Shown: positions 21,050 through 32,214 of the stretch, in pieces | Layout of the letters: each line of letters begins with the position of its first letter | Numbering within the stretch: position 1 is the stretch's first letter | Assembly (NCBI GenBank): GCA_963978895.1 | Contig: OZ022238.1 | Span: forward strand, 30,130,117-30,194,116 | Reading direction: 5' to 3' | Length of the DNA stretch: 64,000 nucleotides | Source: Erpobdella octoculata | Taxonomy: Eukaryota; Annelida; Clitellata; Hirudinida; Erpobdellidae | Notes under the pieces: generated by a model | Database searches by the model: none | Told to the model about the DNA's origin: nothing | Seen by the model: only the letters and a program-made list of their open reading frames with translations | Translations under genes and position numbers: made by a program

Positions 21050-21180
21050 GACTGATGAGAAAGTGCTTAAATTGATCAGTCTTTTCAAAGAAAATCCGAA
21101 TTCTTATGACATAATAAAAGGTTCATTATATTATAAGCCAGTAAAAAAGCGGCTTGCAGTTAAAACAATTGCATAAAGCC
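21050..21180 (+). pseudogene. Possible MADF/Myb-like exon remnant
   Basis: One plus-strand frame from about 21054 reads TDEKVLKLISLFKENP, then a Tyr-containing stretch and a basic segment. This resembles the start of a MADF or Myb/SANT-like DNA-binding domain as found in transposon-encoded proteins. A stop lies just before it and another after about 40 residues, so it is a relic if real. Weak evidence. Confidence 0.3.
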
Positions 21181-21377
21181 TCGGAAGTGCTGCTAGTGTG
21201 ACACGATGTATTTTATGCTAATTATAAATGGTAAATTACACTACCTGCCGCTGTTTTGTTTTATTATAATACGTTTGAAGTTTTGGACTTTTGTTCACGT
21301 AACCGCCACTTTTTGGATTTATTGCTTATGAAAATTTTGAATTTTTTTTTATTCAACAACCAGGGTATATATATATA

Positions 21378-21560
21378 GTCGAGCCGAAGTAGGAGTTCTG
21401 AGCCTATCATAGTCGTAGTCTAATGTTAAGTAGCTCCGAAAGACTGAGACTTCTAGACATCATTTTTTGGTGATGGTCGGTGGCTCAGTTGGTAAGAGCG
21501 CTTGCATTTAGGCGAGGCGGTGTTGCCGTAGACACGTGGGTTCGATTCCTAGTAGAGTCT
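21378..21560 (+). mobile_element. tRNA-derived SINE (second family)
   Basis: A-box-like GTGGCTCAGTTGGTAAGAGCG near 21480 and B-box-like GGGTTCGATTCCT near 21538, followed by (TA)n. The linker GGCGAGGCGGTGTTGCCG is shared with the SINE-like copies at 25312-25515 and 25667-25870. Confidence 0.7.
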
Positions 21561-21682
<122 letters not shown>

Positions 21683-21765
21683 TCAATCTTTCGGCATGCT
21701 ATATTTCAGTTTGCTTTATTCAAATCTACTCTGCTTTTACTTTAAGAGCAATTTTAACTTGTATT

Positions 21766-22768
21766 ATGATGTCAGCTGTTTATGATTGCGTTGTTTGTGC
21801 AAAAAAGGTCACGAAGAGACAATATGCAGTTGCTTGCAATATTTGTGAAAAATGGTGTCATTTAAGCTGTCAAAAAGGTATTTTAAGACTTATAACTATT
21901 ATACAAATATTTAAAATAACAAATAATACAGTTGATAACAGAATCTATAACGCGCCAACGATGCTTTTGTAAAATTATTTTTATGTTCTGTTTGTAATAA
22001 TTTGAGACAATTTTTATGTTCAGCGGTTATGAATCATTTATTTTTAGGAACTATTATTATTTTTGTAGAATTTACGTATAATCAATACAGAAGTTCACTC
22101 AAATGTAAACAGCAACTGCCTTTTAGTTGCATTTTTTGCAAAGCCCTGGTTTTAAGTGCATCGTCGACGACATCAACTAGCCCAAGCGGTCACGCTACTC
22201 CATATATATTAAAAATTTATTTCAGAATTTATTATGCTTTGTTAACAATTTAGGCGTATTATGGCTCTTCTTTTTCTGCCTGGCGTTGACATACCTGAGG
22301 CATTTCTTCATTTAAAAAGAAATGTTTCGGTTGAAAGTGATCAAAGAATAATATACTTTGTTGACTATTTTGAAAAAACATGGATCAACAGTCAGGTCTG
22401 GCCACCTCACGCCTGGTCAATTTACATGGAAACCGTTAGGACAAACAACGATGTTGAGGGTGAATATTATCTAAATCAGCTGATTTATATTACATTGCTG
22501 CTAAGAGTGGCATATTAATTATGTTTTTATGTTAATAATTATCCTAAAACAATTGTTTTTAGGATGGCACACGCTCTTAAATAGCGGAATATATTACCCT
22601 GCAAGTCAACCTGATATCCGAGAAAAGACTTCGCAGGTACCAAAGGACGACCTACGCCAGGCTGCAGGGAAAATTATCCGACGTGTGGGAGAAGTATGCG
22701 GAACATGAAATAACCACTTCTAAACTTCTGCGTGCCTGTGCCCACATATATGGGCCAGGCGGAGAATG
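21766..22768 (+). pseudogene. Decayed MULE-like transposase gene with PHD-like finger
   Basis: From 21766 a frame reads a zinc-finger half (CVVCAKK...CNICEKWCHLSCQKG) that ends at a splice-donor-like GGTATT. A second half with SCIFC follows near 22125, as in a PHD finger. From 22261 comes a stretch ending WSIYMETVRTNNDVEG. A donor there and TTTTTAG at 22556-22562 restore 'GWH' after the glycine, a motif seen near the C-terminus of MULE/FLYWCH-type transposase proteins. After GWHTLLN the frame shifts to one that reads AEYITLQVNLISEKRL and ends LLRACAHIYGPGGE. Real introns plus later frameshifts suggest a dead transposon gene. Family call is from motif memory. Confidence 0.5.
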
Positions 22769-23124
22769 ATCAATAAAATTTACAATAAAAATGCAGTGTC
22801 TATCATTTGTTAATCTGTTTTCAAATATCATTATATAGTTATTATAAAGTGAGATAACGATTCGTGGCTTAGTCATTACTAACGCTACGTTAAACAATGT
22901 CAAACCTCTTAAAATTGAGTTCCACTTAAAAGATTTAAAAATTAAAAAAACATTTAAACCATAGGCGTAGAGTTCGGGAAGGGGTCATAAAGAAATCGCA
23001 AAAGAAATTGATATTAACATTTTGAAAAAGATCATTAATAGCACTTTTGAAGAAATACCTTCTTAACTTTCTTTCCCTGTATGAGAACTACCTCCTTAGT
23101 AAAAATAACAAAAAAATAATATTT
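22769..23124. other. No recognised feature
   Basis: AT-rich sequence without recognisable coding or repeat structure. Confidence 0.5.
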
Positions 23125-23460
23125 AAGCAAGTTAAGAAAACGTGGTAAAAAAAAAAAAAAAAATTATATTTGACTCTAATAAACCGTCAACCACGCAGGG
23201 AGCAAATTGTCCAAAATGCGAATCGACCAGGGGGCGAACCGTCCAGGGTGCGAATGGACCAGAGGGCGAACCGTCCAGAGTGCGAATCGACCTGGGGGCG
23301 AACCGTCCAGGGTGCGAATCGACCAGAGGGCGAACCGTCCAGGGTGCAAATCGACCATGGGGTGAAACGTCTAGGGAGGGGGTGAACCGTCCAGGGGCGA
23401 ATCGTCTAGAAACCTGTCGGACAACAGGCCTAAAAAAAAAACACAAAAATATTTAACTCT
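23125..23460 (+). repeat. Dispersed repeat with 32-bp minisatellite (inverted copy of 125-480)
   Basis: Five or more 32-bp units (GCGAATCGACC type plus GGCGAACCGTCC type) at 23216-23400, with the flank GTTAAGAAAACGTGG on the left as at 430-450. Orientation is opposite to the copy at 125-480. Confidence 0.7.
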
Positions 23461-23524
23461 AAGAAACTAGAGATAGCCCGTCAAAAATGACGGATTTGCT
23501 TAAATTTAATCATATATTATTTAC

Positions 23525-23899
23525 GCATACATACATACATACATACATACATGCATGCATGCATGCATGCATGCATGCATACATACATACATACATACAT
23601 ACATACATACATACATACATACATACATACATACATACATACATACATACATACATACATACATACATACATACATACATACATACATACATACATACAT
23701 ACATACATACATACATACATACATACATACATACATACATACATACATACATACATACATACATACATACATACATACATACATACATACATACATACAT
23801 ACATACATACATACATACATACATACATACATACATACATACATACATACATACATACATACATACATACATACATACATACATACATACATACATACA
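23525..23899. repeat. (ACAT)n microsatellite
   Basis: About 370 bp of ACAT tetranucleotide with a short ATGC-type block at 23552-23580. Long artefactual frames arise on both strands; none is coding. Confidence 0.97.
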
Positions 23900-24129
23900 A
23901 AAATGACGGAAGTTTTAAAACACGGCGCCCATTACTATAAATAGTCAACAAAAACAAAATGACATTTGATAACCATAAAAAATATTTTTATATATAAGCA
24001 AATTTAATGAAATTTTTTATTGTGTTTAAATTTTCAATTTACTAAGGTATTTCATATAAATTCAAATGATGTGAAAATTAAAGAGTGCAATAATTAGTTA
24101 TTAAAGAATTTCAGTAAGTGAGTGAGTGA

Positions 24130-24990
24130 CGGGGGCTACTATATTATAGATTTGACGAATCTCAGAGAAGTGGAACATTCAACGTTGATGTGTGCGTTGA
24201 ATTTTAGTGTCAGAAAGGATTGTAAGGCACGACATTACGATCCTCTAACTGTTACTTGCTCATCACGGCGGCGACGATAGGAAGGATATCCATTCATATT
24301 GAGTTGAGTGTGTTTATTAAACTCCTTAGGATACTGCTTTGAACACTTTCCATCCTTCATGCATGGTGCGTTTGGATATCTGATGCGCATGGGCCATGTA
24401 TCATGCATTTTAGCACTATTTCGCGAAGCCTAGGACTATTAACTCTAGGAATTTCTGCAGAAATGAATTGATCAATTCGTTCGGGTGTTGTGAATTTATT
24501 TTCGGCTCTCAATGTTACTAAGATATGCGCGTGCGGCAGCCCTTTTTTCTGAAACTCAATAGAATAGACAAATGCGACTGCTTTTCCGAAAATTCCATTT
24601 GTCTAGCTTAATTTTAAAAACCCTTGCGACTAAGTCAGGACGATCTGTGGTGTCCTCTCCTGGTTTCAAATTGCTTAAAATTTCTTTCCAGCTCGGATTA
24701 GCGGTGATGGTGATAAACAAATCAGGTGGAGCCCATTTTGCGAATATGGACATGGCGTCACAACATCGCTCTCTCATGTTTCGAGGTAAGCCTTCAAAAC
24801 TCGATGGAAGAATCACGGATATTCCAGCTGCTATTTGTTCATTTTGAGCCACATTCGCCACATGATCAGCGAGTCCTTGATACTGCTTGGCACGCAGTCG
24901 CTTCTGATTCTGTCGAACGAATTTGAGATTGTTCGCTTCGACTTGTAAATAAGAATCAACGATCCATTGCTGAGTGAGCCTTCTGAACAT
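24130..24990 (-). pseudogene. Helitron Rep/helicase: HUH nuclease region, broken
   Basis: Minus-strand reading gives RRLTQQWIVDSYLQVEANN, then LPSSFEGLPRNM, PDLFITITANPSW and DLVARVFKIKL. A frameshift near 24560 follows, and then GLPHAHIL, the HUH motif of rolling-circle Rep nucleases. Further on come MIHGPC, another shift, MKDGKCSKQYPKEF, and NVVPYNPF followed by more shifts. These blocks are in the order found in Helitron RepHel proteins, whose Rep domain nicks and rejoins the transposon ends. At least three frameshifts and a stop show that it is dead. The Pif1 helicase half is absent. Confidence 0.8.
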
Positions 24991-25014
24991 TAATTCATAG
25001 GAAAAACAAAACTA

Positions 25015-25278
<264 letters not shown>

Positions 25279-25311
25279 GATGTATAGTAGCTTTTCGAAA
25301 TTTTTCAAAAT

Positions 25312-25515
25312 GTAAGCCACACAACTTATATATACTATCGAGGATTGATTCGTACCCATTCATAGTCGAGTGTTGTGTTCAACATACCCCAACAAAAGCG
25401 CTTAACAACCACTGTTTTTTGGCGGTGGAAGTGGCGCAGATGGTAAGGTAGTTGGCATGATGCGAGGCGGTGTTGCCGATCCGACAGTCTTGGGTCCGAG
25501 TCTGAAGTTGAGACA
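25312..25515 (+). mobile_element. SINE-like repeat, copy 1 of a direct pair
   Basis: About 204 bp nearly identical to 25667-25870. It contains an A-box-like AGTGGCGCAGATGGTAAG and a B-box-like GGGTCCGAGTC, and shares GAGGCGGTGTTGCCG with the SINE at 21480. The B box of copy 2 (GGGTTCGAGTC) is closer to consensus. Confidence 0.65.
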
Positions 25516-25666
25516 TTTATATTTGCGTTATTTCGTGGTGGATTGTAAGCCATCCAAGTTTCTGATATATGTGGCTCGTAAAAACATATCAACGCTATGT
25601 TTCCTTATAATATATATTACAAAACATATATCTTCGATAGCTATTAAATTAGCTAGTGACGGATTG

Positions 25667-25870
25667 TAAGCCGCACAACTTATATATACTATCGAGCATT
25701 GATTCGTACCCATTCATAGTCAAGTGTTGTGTTCAACATACCCCAACAAAAGCGCTTAACAACCACTGTTTTTTGGCGGTGGAAGTGGCGCAGATGGTAA
25801 GGTAGTTGGCATGATGCGAGGCGGTGTTGCTGATCCGACAGTCGTGGGTTCGAGTCTGAAGTTGAGACAT
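25667..25870 (+). mobile_element. SINE-like repeat, copy 2 of a direct pair
   Basis: Direct repeat of 25312-25515 separated by about 150 bp. It has canonical B-box-like GGGTTCGAGTC and is followed by (TA)n. Local tandem duplication is more likely than two insertions, because the shared segment extends well upstream of the tRNA-like head. Confidence 0.65.
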
Positions 25871-26141
25871 ATATATATATATATATATATATAAATGAAT
25901 GTTTGTATATATATTTGTCCTTTATGCATTGCTACACCATTCATCCGATCGTAATGAAATTTTCACACAACCTTGAGAGTCAAGGGGAATCAAATATAGA
26001 GAAAAAAATTTGAAATCCGTCACAAAATGAGCGGAGCGGGTGAGCGAGCGGGAACTATATATATATGTTTGTGCGTATGTATGTGTGTATGTATGTATGT
26101 GTATGTGCATGTATGTGTGTCTGTGTGTGTGTTTATGTATG

Positions 26142-26337
26142 TGTTGTGTTTTTACAGGTTATTTCAATAACGCCAAAACTCCATGTTTCTTGTAATTAAT
26201 TTGTTTATTACAAGCGCTAACGAATTACGAAAGTACACACGAGACAATGAAAAAGTATATAACGCGGCTACTATATAGTACACGTGGACCAACCAAAGAT
26301 ACAACATTTTAAGATAATAATAGTTATTTGCATAACA
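26142..26337 (-). repeat. 3' LTR
   Basis: 196 bp; differs at a few positions from the 5' LTR (for example GCATAACA against GCATTACA at the end). Confidence 0.92.
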
Positions 26338-26350
26338 CCTCCTTTTTTAA
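26338..26350 (-). promoter_or_regulatory. Polypurine tract of the LTR element
   Basis: On the minus strand AAAAAAGGAGG lies directly before the 3' LTR, the expected site of plus-strand DNA priming. Confidence 0.8.
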
Positions 26351-26355
26351 AAGAA

Positions 26356-27960
26356 TCAACTGTGGGAGTTTCCAAAGTTTGGGTCCATGATGAGTCTTTG
26401 TGGTGGTCTTCGGGCACGCTGTGATCTTCGAAACTGCACCGGCACCTGCTCCGAATCCGCAATAGACAATCCGTCACTCTCCTCTTCCGACAGTTCCCGG
26501 TCTGCTGGTGGTTGTCTGCCTTCAGGGGGTTCTCCTGGATCAGAGTCTTGATCTGCCCCGTATCTGATTCTCAATTGATTTACATGTCTTTTCCAGATCG
26601 GTCCATTTGGCAAAATTCGAACTTTTATGTTGCGAGGCCCCATCACTTTTGTTATGACTGCAGGAATCCATCTGGGTTCTTTGTTCTTTTTAGGACCACA
26701 GTGGAGGGCGTAACATGGCATTCCTTCCTGGAATATTTGAGATCTTCTCTCAGGTTGTGTCACTTTCTTTTGGTTTTGTTTTTTCTGGATGGCTTGTGTT
26801 GGAGATGGAAGTAAAGCATCTAATTGACTTCGAATCTGACGACCATTTAATAATTCGCTGGGTGAGTAGCCAGAATCTAATGGCGTCCGTCTGTACTGTT
26901 GAAGGAATTCTTGCAGTGCCTGTCTTGGAGAGTGTGAAGATTTTCTTAGTGATTGCTTGAATGTCTGTACAAGTCTTTCTGCTGCTCCGTTCGTTGCTGG
27001 GTGATATGGAGCGCCTGTTAGATGTGTGATGCCACGCTGTCTGCACCATTCCTGGAATTCATCTGATAGAAATGCTGGTGCATTGTCTGTCACCAATGCA
27101 TGGGGATATCCAAAATGTGCAAAATCCTCTTCTAACAGCTGGATTGTTGACTTGGCTGTTACTGAACCGGTAGCATGGATGCATGGGTATTTGGAATAAG
27201 CATCAATTAATACTAACCAGTTAGTGTCCATGAAGTTTATGGCATGGTCTAGGTGTATTCTGCTCCAAGGCTTTTCTGGCAGCATCCATGGATGGTTTGG
27301 AAACTTTGCTGCTTTGTTCTGGTGTTCTGCGCAAGTTGTACAGCTACGACAAAGATTTTCAATGTCGTGGTCTATGCCTGGCCAGTAGACAACTGATCTA
27401 GCCAGTTGCTTCATCCTTTGTATTCCGAAGTGTCCTAGGTGTAGCAGTTGGACTACTTGGTTTCGGATTTTTTCTGGGATGACTAGTCTTGCTCCATATC
27501 TTAGACATCCTCCTTCTGTAACTAGAGAGTCTGCTAATTTTGCGTAGTGTTTTATTTCGTCTTTTTCCATCAGTTTAGGCCATCCTTCTTTCACATATCT
27601 CATGACTGTTGAGATTGTTGGGTCTCTGCTAGATTCTTTAGCCAATATTTTAGAATCTGCTGGTTTGATCTGTTGACTGATGGTGTGAATCATACAAACT
27701 GTTGATATGTCTGCCTTTTCTTCTTTTGCATCAAAATCCTGGTCTCCTCCAACTGGCAATCTGCTGAGTGCATCCGCATTTCCGTGCTCAGTTGTTTTTC
27801 TGTATTCGATGGAGTATTCATATTGATTCAGACTAAGTGCCCATCGAGCAAGGCGATTGGCAGCCATTGCCGGAGTTCCCTTTGTTGGATTAAATAGTGA
27901 GAGAAGAGGCTTGTGATCTGTAACCAAAATAAATTTTCTGCCATAGAGATAATTGTGGTA
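26356..27960 (-). pseudogene. Pol: RNase H end and integrase
   Basis: The open stretch begins in the RNase H domain (VTDHKPLLSLF, then GNADALSRLP). The integrase follows: a zinc-binding H/C region (HLGHFGIQRMK, then CRSCTTCAEHQ) and a core with LDHAINF, VTDNAPAF and AAERLVQTFK carrying the D, D and E positions. A C-terminal segment ends in a basic stretch. It would insert the cDNA into host DNA. It is separated from the upstream RT part by an in-frame stop near 27985, so the polyprotein is broken. No envelope-like frame follows. Confidence 0.88.
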
Positions 27961-27984
27961 TTTTTCGAGACCATAAACAATAGC

Positions 27985-29090
27985 TTATGCCTCTTTTTGA
28001 ATCTGATTGTATCGTCGTTGTGTGTCGGTGAGTGTCTTAGACACATTGAACAAAGGTCTTTCACTTCCGTCTGCATAACGTTGAAAAAGAACCACTCCAA
28101 TTCCTACCTCAGAGGCATCACAGGAAATTCCGATCGGGAGTGTTTTGTCAAAATGGGCTAACTGGACATCTTTCATAAGAAGGTCTTTCAAGTGTTGAAA
28201 CGTTACTTCTTCTTGTTTTGTCCATTGCCAAGTTGTTTCTTTTCTGGTTAGACGAGTCAACGGTTCTGATATTGTGGAAAGATTCGGGATGAATTTACTG
28301 TAAAATTGAACTGACCCCAAAAAAGATTTCAGTGTTGACACATTTGTAGGAGGTGGCATCTTAGCTACTGCATTCACCTGTTGACCCATTTTTATTCCAT
28401 CTTTTGATAGCATGTGTCCGAGGTAGTCCACTGATGATTCTGCAAACCTACACTTACTCAGATTACATCTTAACCCGTTGTCCTGTAATCGTTGGAGTAA
28501 AGCTTTCAGGTTGTTTAGATGTTCTGCTGCTGCTTTTCCACTCACTAGGATGTCATCCAGATACACGGCAACTCCCTGTAGATCGCTTGTCAACTTTTCC
28601 ATGATCTCTTGAAAGTATCCTGGTGCAGATGTAATTCCAAAAGGAAGCTTGTTTGGAGTAAAACACCTTTGTGAGTACTCAATGCTAACTTTTTCTGGCT
28701 TTCAGGTGACAGTCTTATCTGATGGTAAGCATCTGCAAGGTCGATCTTGCTGAAGAAATAACCTCCACCGAGCTTTCTCATTAAATCCTCGGGTAATGGC
28801 ATGGGGTGACGATGAGTTTCTAGCTGTTTGTTGATTGTTACTGAATAATCGCCACAAACTCTGAAACTGGGTTTCAGCTGTCCTGGTTGAAGTTGTTTGC
28901 GAATTGGCACAACCGGTGTTCCATAACTATTGAACTGTGTAGGAATCCACAAGCCCTTTTTTATTCCAGCTTCATAAGTTTGGTTCAGATCCTCGATAAT
29001 TGCAAATGGTACTGTTCTGGGTTTGCAAAAAACTGGTTCTACTTCTGGTTTGAACTTAATGTCTAATTCAAAATTTTTAAGACAACCCAA
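27985..29090 (-). pseudogene. Pol: reverse transcriptase, two frames
   Basis: The first part (28590-29090) carries the RT fingers and motif A (FSKIDLADAYHQI). The second (27985-28602) carries motif C as YLDDIL and continues into the RNase H start (ISCDASEVGIGVVL). A frameshift near 28660 separates them and a stop near 27985 separates the second from the integrase part. The first frame starts directly at the end of gag with no protease in between. Confidence 0.88.
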
Positions 29091-29718
29091 TTCTGGCTTG
29101 AACAGCCAATTCTACAGCCTTCGTGAATGTCAACTCATCATCATCCATCCTGAAAATAGCCTTCAAGACCGCTTCATTTTTTATTGCGCAAATAAACTTT
29201 GTTCTCATAGCTTCATCTTGAGGGTCCTGGATGGCGGAGAAATCACATGTGGAAGCTTCTTGTCGAATTCGGGCTGCTAGTTCGTGAACATTTTCACCAG
29301 TGTTTCGATTCATTTCTGACCAAAATCTGTATCTTTCTCTGACAATGAATCTTTTTGGATTAAATTGTACTTCCATGTGTTGTACAATCTCTTCCATGGT
29401 CAGAGTGTTGATGTTTCTTGGTGGAGTTTGTTGTTCTGCGAAAGTGTCGAGAAGTTTGTAGATGGTGGGACTTTGGCTCATGAGAAAAACTTGTGGCATC
29501 TTATCTGCAGAAACAGAATGACCCCTGGCGAATGTTGTGAAACGTGCCCAGTAATCTCTCCAAATTTCTTTTGTTGAGTCGAAGTTTGCGAAATTCGGTA
29601 TCGATACGTTCACTGGTCCCATTCGAGATAAAATTGTCTCTATTTGTTTTTGGTGACTTTCCTGCATCTTGACCATTTGTTCTTGGAAAAGAGCGATGAG
29701 CTTGCCTACGTCCGACAT
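29077..29718 (-). CDS. Gag-like protein, truncated
   Basis: 213 residues beginning MSDVGKLIALFQEQM, with a coiled N-terminus, WRDYWARF, and FWSEMNRNTGENVHELAARIRQEA, the pattern of Gypsy/Mag-type capsid proteins. The usual CCHC zinc knuckles are absent: the frame stops shortly after VQARIG, where it meets RT sequence. Loss of nucleic-acid binding and protease is inferred from this junction. It starts about 50 bases inside the primer-binding site. Confidence 0.8.
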   Translation of the reverse strand: MSDVGKLIALFQEQMVKMQESHQKQIETILSRMGPVNVSIPNFANFDSTKEIWRDYWARFTTFARGHSVSADKMPQVFLMSQSPTIYKLLDTFAEQQTPPRNINTLTMEEIVQHMEVQFNPKRFIVRERYRFWSEMNRNTGENVHELAARIRQEASTCDFSAIQDPQDEAMRTKFICAIKNEAVLKAIFRMDDDELTFTKAVELAVQARIGLS

Positions 29719-29754
29719 CTTGAAATCCTAAAAAAAACGATTGTAGAAAAGTAT

Positions 29755-29772
29755 CCTGTCGACTGCGCCAAT
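29755..29772 (-). promoter_or_regulatory. Primer-binding site of the LTR element
   Basis: On the minus strand TGGCGCAGTCGACAGG follows the 5' LTR by two bases. The form fits a tRNA 3'-end complement starting TGG; the tRNA was not identified. Confidence 0.65.
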
Positions 29773-29968
29773 TGTTGTGTTTTTACAAGTTATTTCAATA
29801 ACGCCAAAACTCCAAGTTTCTTGTAATTAATTTGTTTATTACAAGCGCTAACGAATTACGAAAGTACACACGAGACAATGAAAAAGTATATAACGCGGCT
29901 ACTATATAGTACACGTGGACCAACCAAAGATACAACATTTTAAGATAATAATAGTTATTTGCATTACA
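29773..29968 (-). repeat. 5' LTR
   Basis: 196 bp, TG...CA on the plus strand; would carry the promoter and polyadenylation signals of the element. Confidence 0.92.
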
Positions 29969-30280
29969 GTATGTATTAGCGGAGATACCCGGCGTTGCCC
30001 GGGTTTTTTTTAGAGGTTTTTCTAATGTTTGTCTCTTTCTCTCCCGTTTCCTTTACCACTCCTGTTCGCTTTCCCGTTTTCGGTCGTTTTCCCGCTGCCG
30101 GTCGCTTTCCCGCTGCCGGTCGCTTTCCCGCTCCCGGTCGTTTTCCCGTTTCCGGTCGCTGTCCCGTTCCCGCTCAAGTTTGCTCTCTCATTCCCGCTCA
30201 CGCTTGCTTTTCCGTTCCCGCTCGCTGTCTGTTCCGGGTCGCTTTCCCGTTTCTATAATAGACAAACTAACCCACAAACA

Positions 30281-30316
<36 letters not shown>

Positions 30317-30833
30317 TAGCAAATCTATTTTACGTTTCATAGGCTAACAGAAGTTATGAAAGAATGTAAAAGAGAAAATGAGCGTGAACGGGAGAGCAAC
30401 CGTGACCGGGAATGGGAGAGCAAGCATAACCGGGAACGGGAGAGCAAGCGTGAGCGGGAACGGGAATGCGACCGGGAACGGGAATGCGACCGGGAACGGG
30501 AACGCGGAAAGCGACCGGGAACGCGGAAAGCGACTGGAATCGGGAGAGCAAGCTTGGAAGGAAACGCGAGCAAGAGAGAAAATCGATAACAAAACTTTTG
30601 AGCGGGAAAGCGACCGGGAGCTGGAAAACGACCGAGAGCGGAAAAGCGACCGGGAACGCGACGAAAACGGGAAAGTGGAGAAGGAAACGGGAGCGAGAGA
30701 GACAAACATTAGAAAAACCCCGGGCAACGCCGGGTAACCCCGCTGGTATATATATATTTTTAGTAGTCTGTTTACACTTTTTTTAAATGTTTAAAACATC
30801 ACTACAAAATTTAAAACTGTAAGCTTTATTATA

Positions 30834-30876
30834 AACCAACTTGCCAGTTTCGGCCTTGACAGCCATTTTCAGGGTT
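30834..30876 (-). ncRNA. Degenerate hammerhead motif (PLE remnant)
   Basis: On the minus strand: stem I AACC/GGTT, core CTGAAAA (one invariant G replaced by A), stem II GGC/GCC with the same unpaired U before it, core GAAA, short stem III within ACTGGCAAGT, and T as cleavage base. AATAAAG follows, as in the PLE units. Loss of the core G should abolish cleavage. Confidence 0.6.
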
Positions 30877-30894
30877 GTTTACAAAACAATTTCT

Positions 30895-31511
30895 AGACTT
30901 AACAAACATAATAAAGATAGTTCCAAGTCCAAACAATAAATAATTGAAAAATTGAGACAAAATAAGTTAAAACCAGATTAATAAATTTCAGCCAACATTC
31001 TAGAACCTTGATTTTATTCAAGATCTGCTCTTTAACGTCTACCCACATGTCTGCTATACGCCGTTGAATAGCATTATTGGACAGAGATATTTCTTGCATT
31101 TTTACTTCACTGGAATCTCCAAGAACTAATTTCACTATCTTCAACACGCAGGGTTTGATGAGTTTTTCTCCAATCGTGTGTTATTTTTTGCTTGGCAATT
31201 TCCAATGCAACTTCATATAATGCTTGCACTAATGCTGTGCTCGCTTGCTGAAAAGTTCCTGTTCGGTCAAGTCTTTGACGTTTGCAGCTAGTTCCATGCT
31301 GACGGAAAAATTCCAAATTCTTTTTAGTTTGTTTTGAATGTTTCGTCTCTAAATGACGTTTGAGTTTTGAAGGTTTCATAGACTCATGACTGAGAACAAC
31401 TTTGCACAATAATAGAACAAATAATTAATGTAATAATAATAACTTATAGACAGATTCTTACAATACTTTATCCATAATTCGGTCAATAACTTCAAGAAAC
31501 CAATTAAAAAA
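30895..31511 (-). pseudogene. hAT transposase fragment (ZBED/SCAND3-like), copy 1
   Basis: Begins with a zinc-finger-like CKVVLSHESMKPSKLKRHL followed by ETKH, then EFFRQH and basic residues; continues VALEIAKQKITHDWRK. After a frameshift near 31145 it reads KLVLGDSSEVKMQEISLSNN and RIADMWVDVKEQILN. These blocks are typical of hAT transposases related to ZBED/FAM200 proteins. The copy at 42600-43508 shares the coding part and about 100 bp of upstream sequence with about 10% divergence. The catalytic part is missing here. Confidence 0.7.
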
Positions 31512-32030
31512 AGTCTATCCACTGACGTCAACTTCTGTACTGTTTGGTGTTAACATTGTTGATTTTGGTTCACGGTAAGTAAAGTTATATCAATTTTTTA
31601 TTTTTGCCTTATTTTGACAATATTTGTGACTTTATAATTAAACGATGTGTGGACTAAAGTGTTATGTGAGCCGGTAAAATTATAGCTGTGCAGAAAGGCA
31701 TCGGCAAGACCTGTTAAATGTTACCTAGATGTGTGAGCAATGTTGAAATATAACAACACTATATCTATTTTAGCTCACATGCTTCCATTCGGGCAAAACG
31801 CCCAGTCTGTAGACGGGGTAAAACGCCCACTGTAGGCATTGTACCTCAGAGTAAATAAATAAACAAAAAATAAGAAAAAATAAAAAATTACATGTGCTAA
31901 ACTATACAACCAAATTAAGTAGTAAAATATAACTATTAAAAGAGAATTACTAATAAAAGCAAGGAGGTAAAATAATAAAATAAGAATTTAAAGCTACAAT
32001 TCAAAGATAATAGGATATCGATAAAATTGA

Positions 32031-32033
<3 letters not shown>
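31512..32033. other. No recognised feature
   Basis: Unique-looking AT-rich sequence. GGTTCACG|GTAAGT near 31573 looks like a splice donor, but no coding exon was recognised around it. Confidence 0.4.

Positions 32034-32093
<60 letters not shown>
32034..32093. repeat. (TA)n microsatellite
   Basis: Pure TA tract. Confidence 0.95.
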
Positions 32094-32098
<5 letters not shown>

Positions 32099-32214
32099 TT
32101 GATCAATGATTTACATTTATACTGTTTCCTATAAAAAAAAGTATCTTTAACTGTCTGAGATTGAAAATGTTCATCTTCTTGCATTTTGAGGTCAAAAAAT
32201 GACAGATTCCTTTC

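Larger units (their letters stand above)
23467..24990 (-). mobile_element. Degenerate Helitron (family 2)
   Basis: On the minus strand the 3' end is a hairpin (CCGTC, loop, GACGG), an 11-nt spacer and CTAG ending at 23467. An A precedes it on the plus strand, as expected for A/T insertion. The Rep gene remnant lies upstream (24130-24990). The same terminus, with compensating changes in the hairpin (CCATC/GATGG), occurs at 46665. The upstream part is lost at the (TA)n tract starting near 25017. Confidence 0.65.
26142..29968 (-). mobile_element. Ty3/Gypsy-type LTR retrotransposon, internally deleted
   Basis: Two LTRs of 196 bp (26142-26337 and 29773-29968) share near-identical sequence, begin TG and end CA, and are flanked by the target duplication GTATG (26137-26141, 29969-29973). 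The order gag, RT, RNase H, integrase on the minus strand is the Ty3/Gypsy order. At 3.8 kb it is short: the zinc-knuckle and protease region is missing between gag and RT. Near-identical LTRs suggest recent insertion; frame breaks show it cannot encode a working set of proteins. Confidence 0.92.
25885..30746 (+). mobile_element. Non-autonomous Helitron (family 1), split by LTR element
   Basis: Left part (25885-26141): AATGAATGTTTGT, GCATTGCTACACC, TCACACAACCTTGAGAGTC and GGTGAGCGAGCGGGAAC, in the order seen in the copies at 34464-35625 and 48730. Right part (29969-30746): an inverted 3'-end module starting near 29975, a (TA)n centre near 30285-30312, and a direct 3'-end module closing with the CCCGG/CCGGG hairpin and CTGG at 30743-30746. 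CTGG fits the CTRR rule. The LTR element at 26142-29968 interrupts it and has its own target duplication, so the Helitron is older than the LTR insertion. Confidence 0.7.

Noticed and set aside
23525..23899. CRISPR-like array
   Set aside because: Direct repeats have no unique spacers; this is a simple microsatellite in a eukaryotic genome.
23510..23957. Long frames of repeated HTYI, YVCM and similar on both strands
   Set aside because: They arise from the ACAT tetranucleotide, which has no stop in several frames; no codon or motif evidence.
29995..30313. Signal-peptide-like or Pro-rich proteins near 30000
   Set aside because: They are translations of the inverted Helitron module; the same sequence recurs at 35000 and 49100 with shifts.
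30337..30737. RS/SR-rich and GK/ATGNG-rich frames here and at 34453-35331, 49022-49376 and 50160-50618
   Set aside because: They are translations of the CGGGAAAGCGACCGGGA-type minisatellite in Helitron modules, open on both strands.
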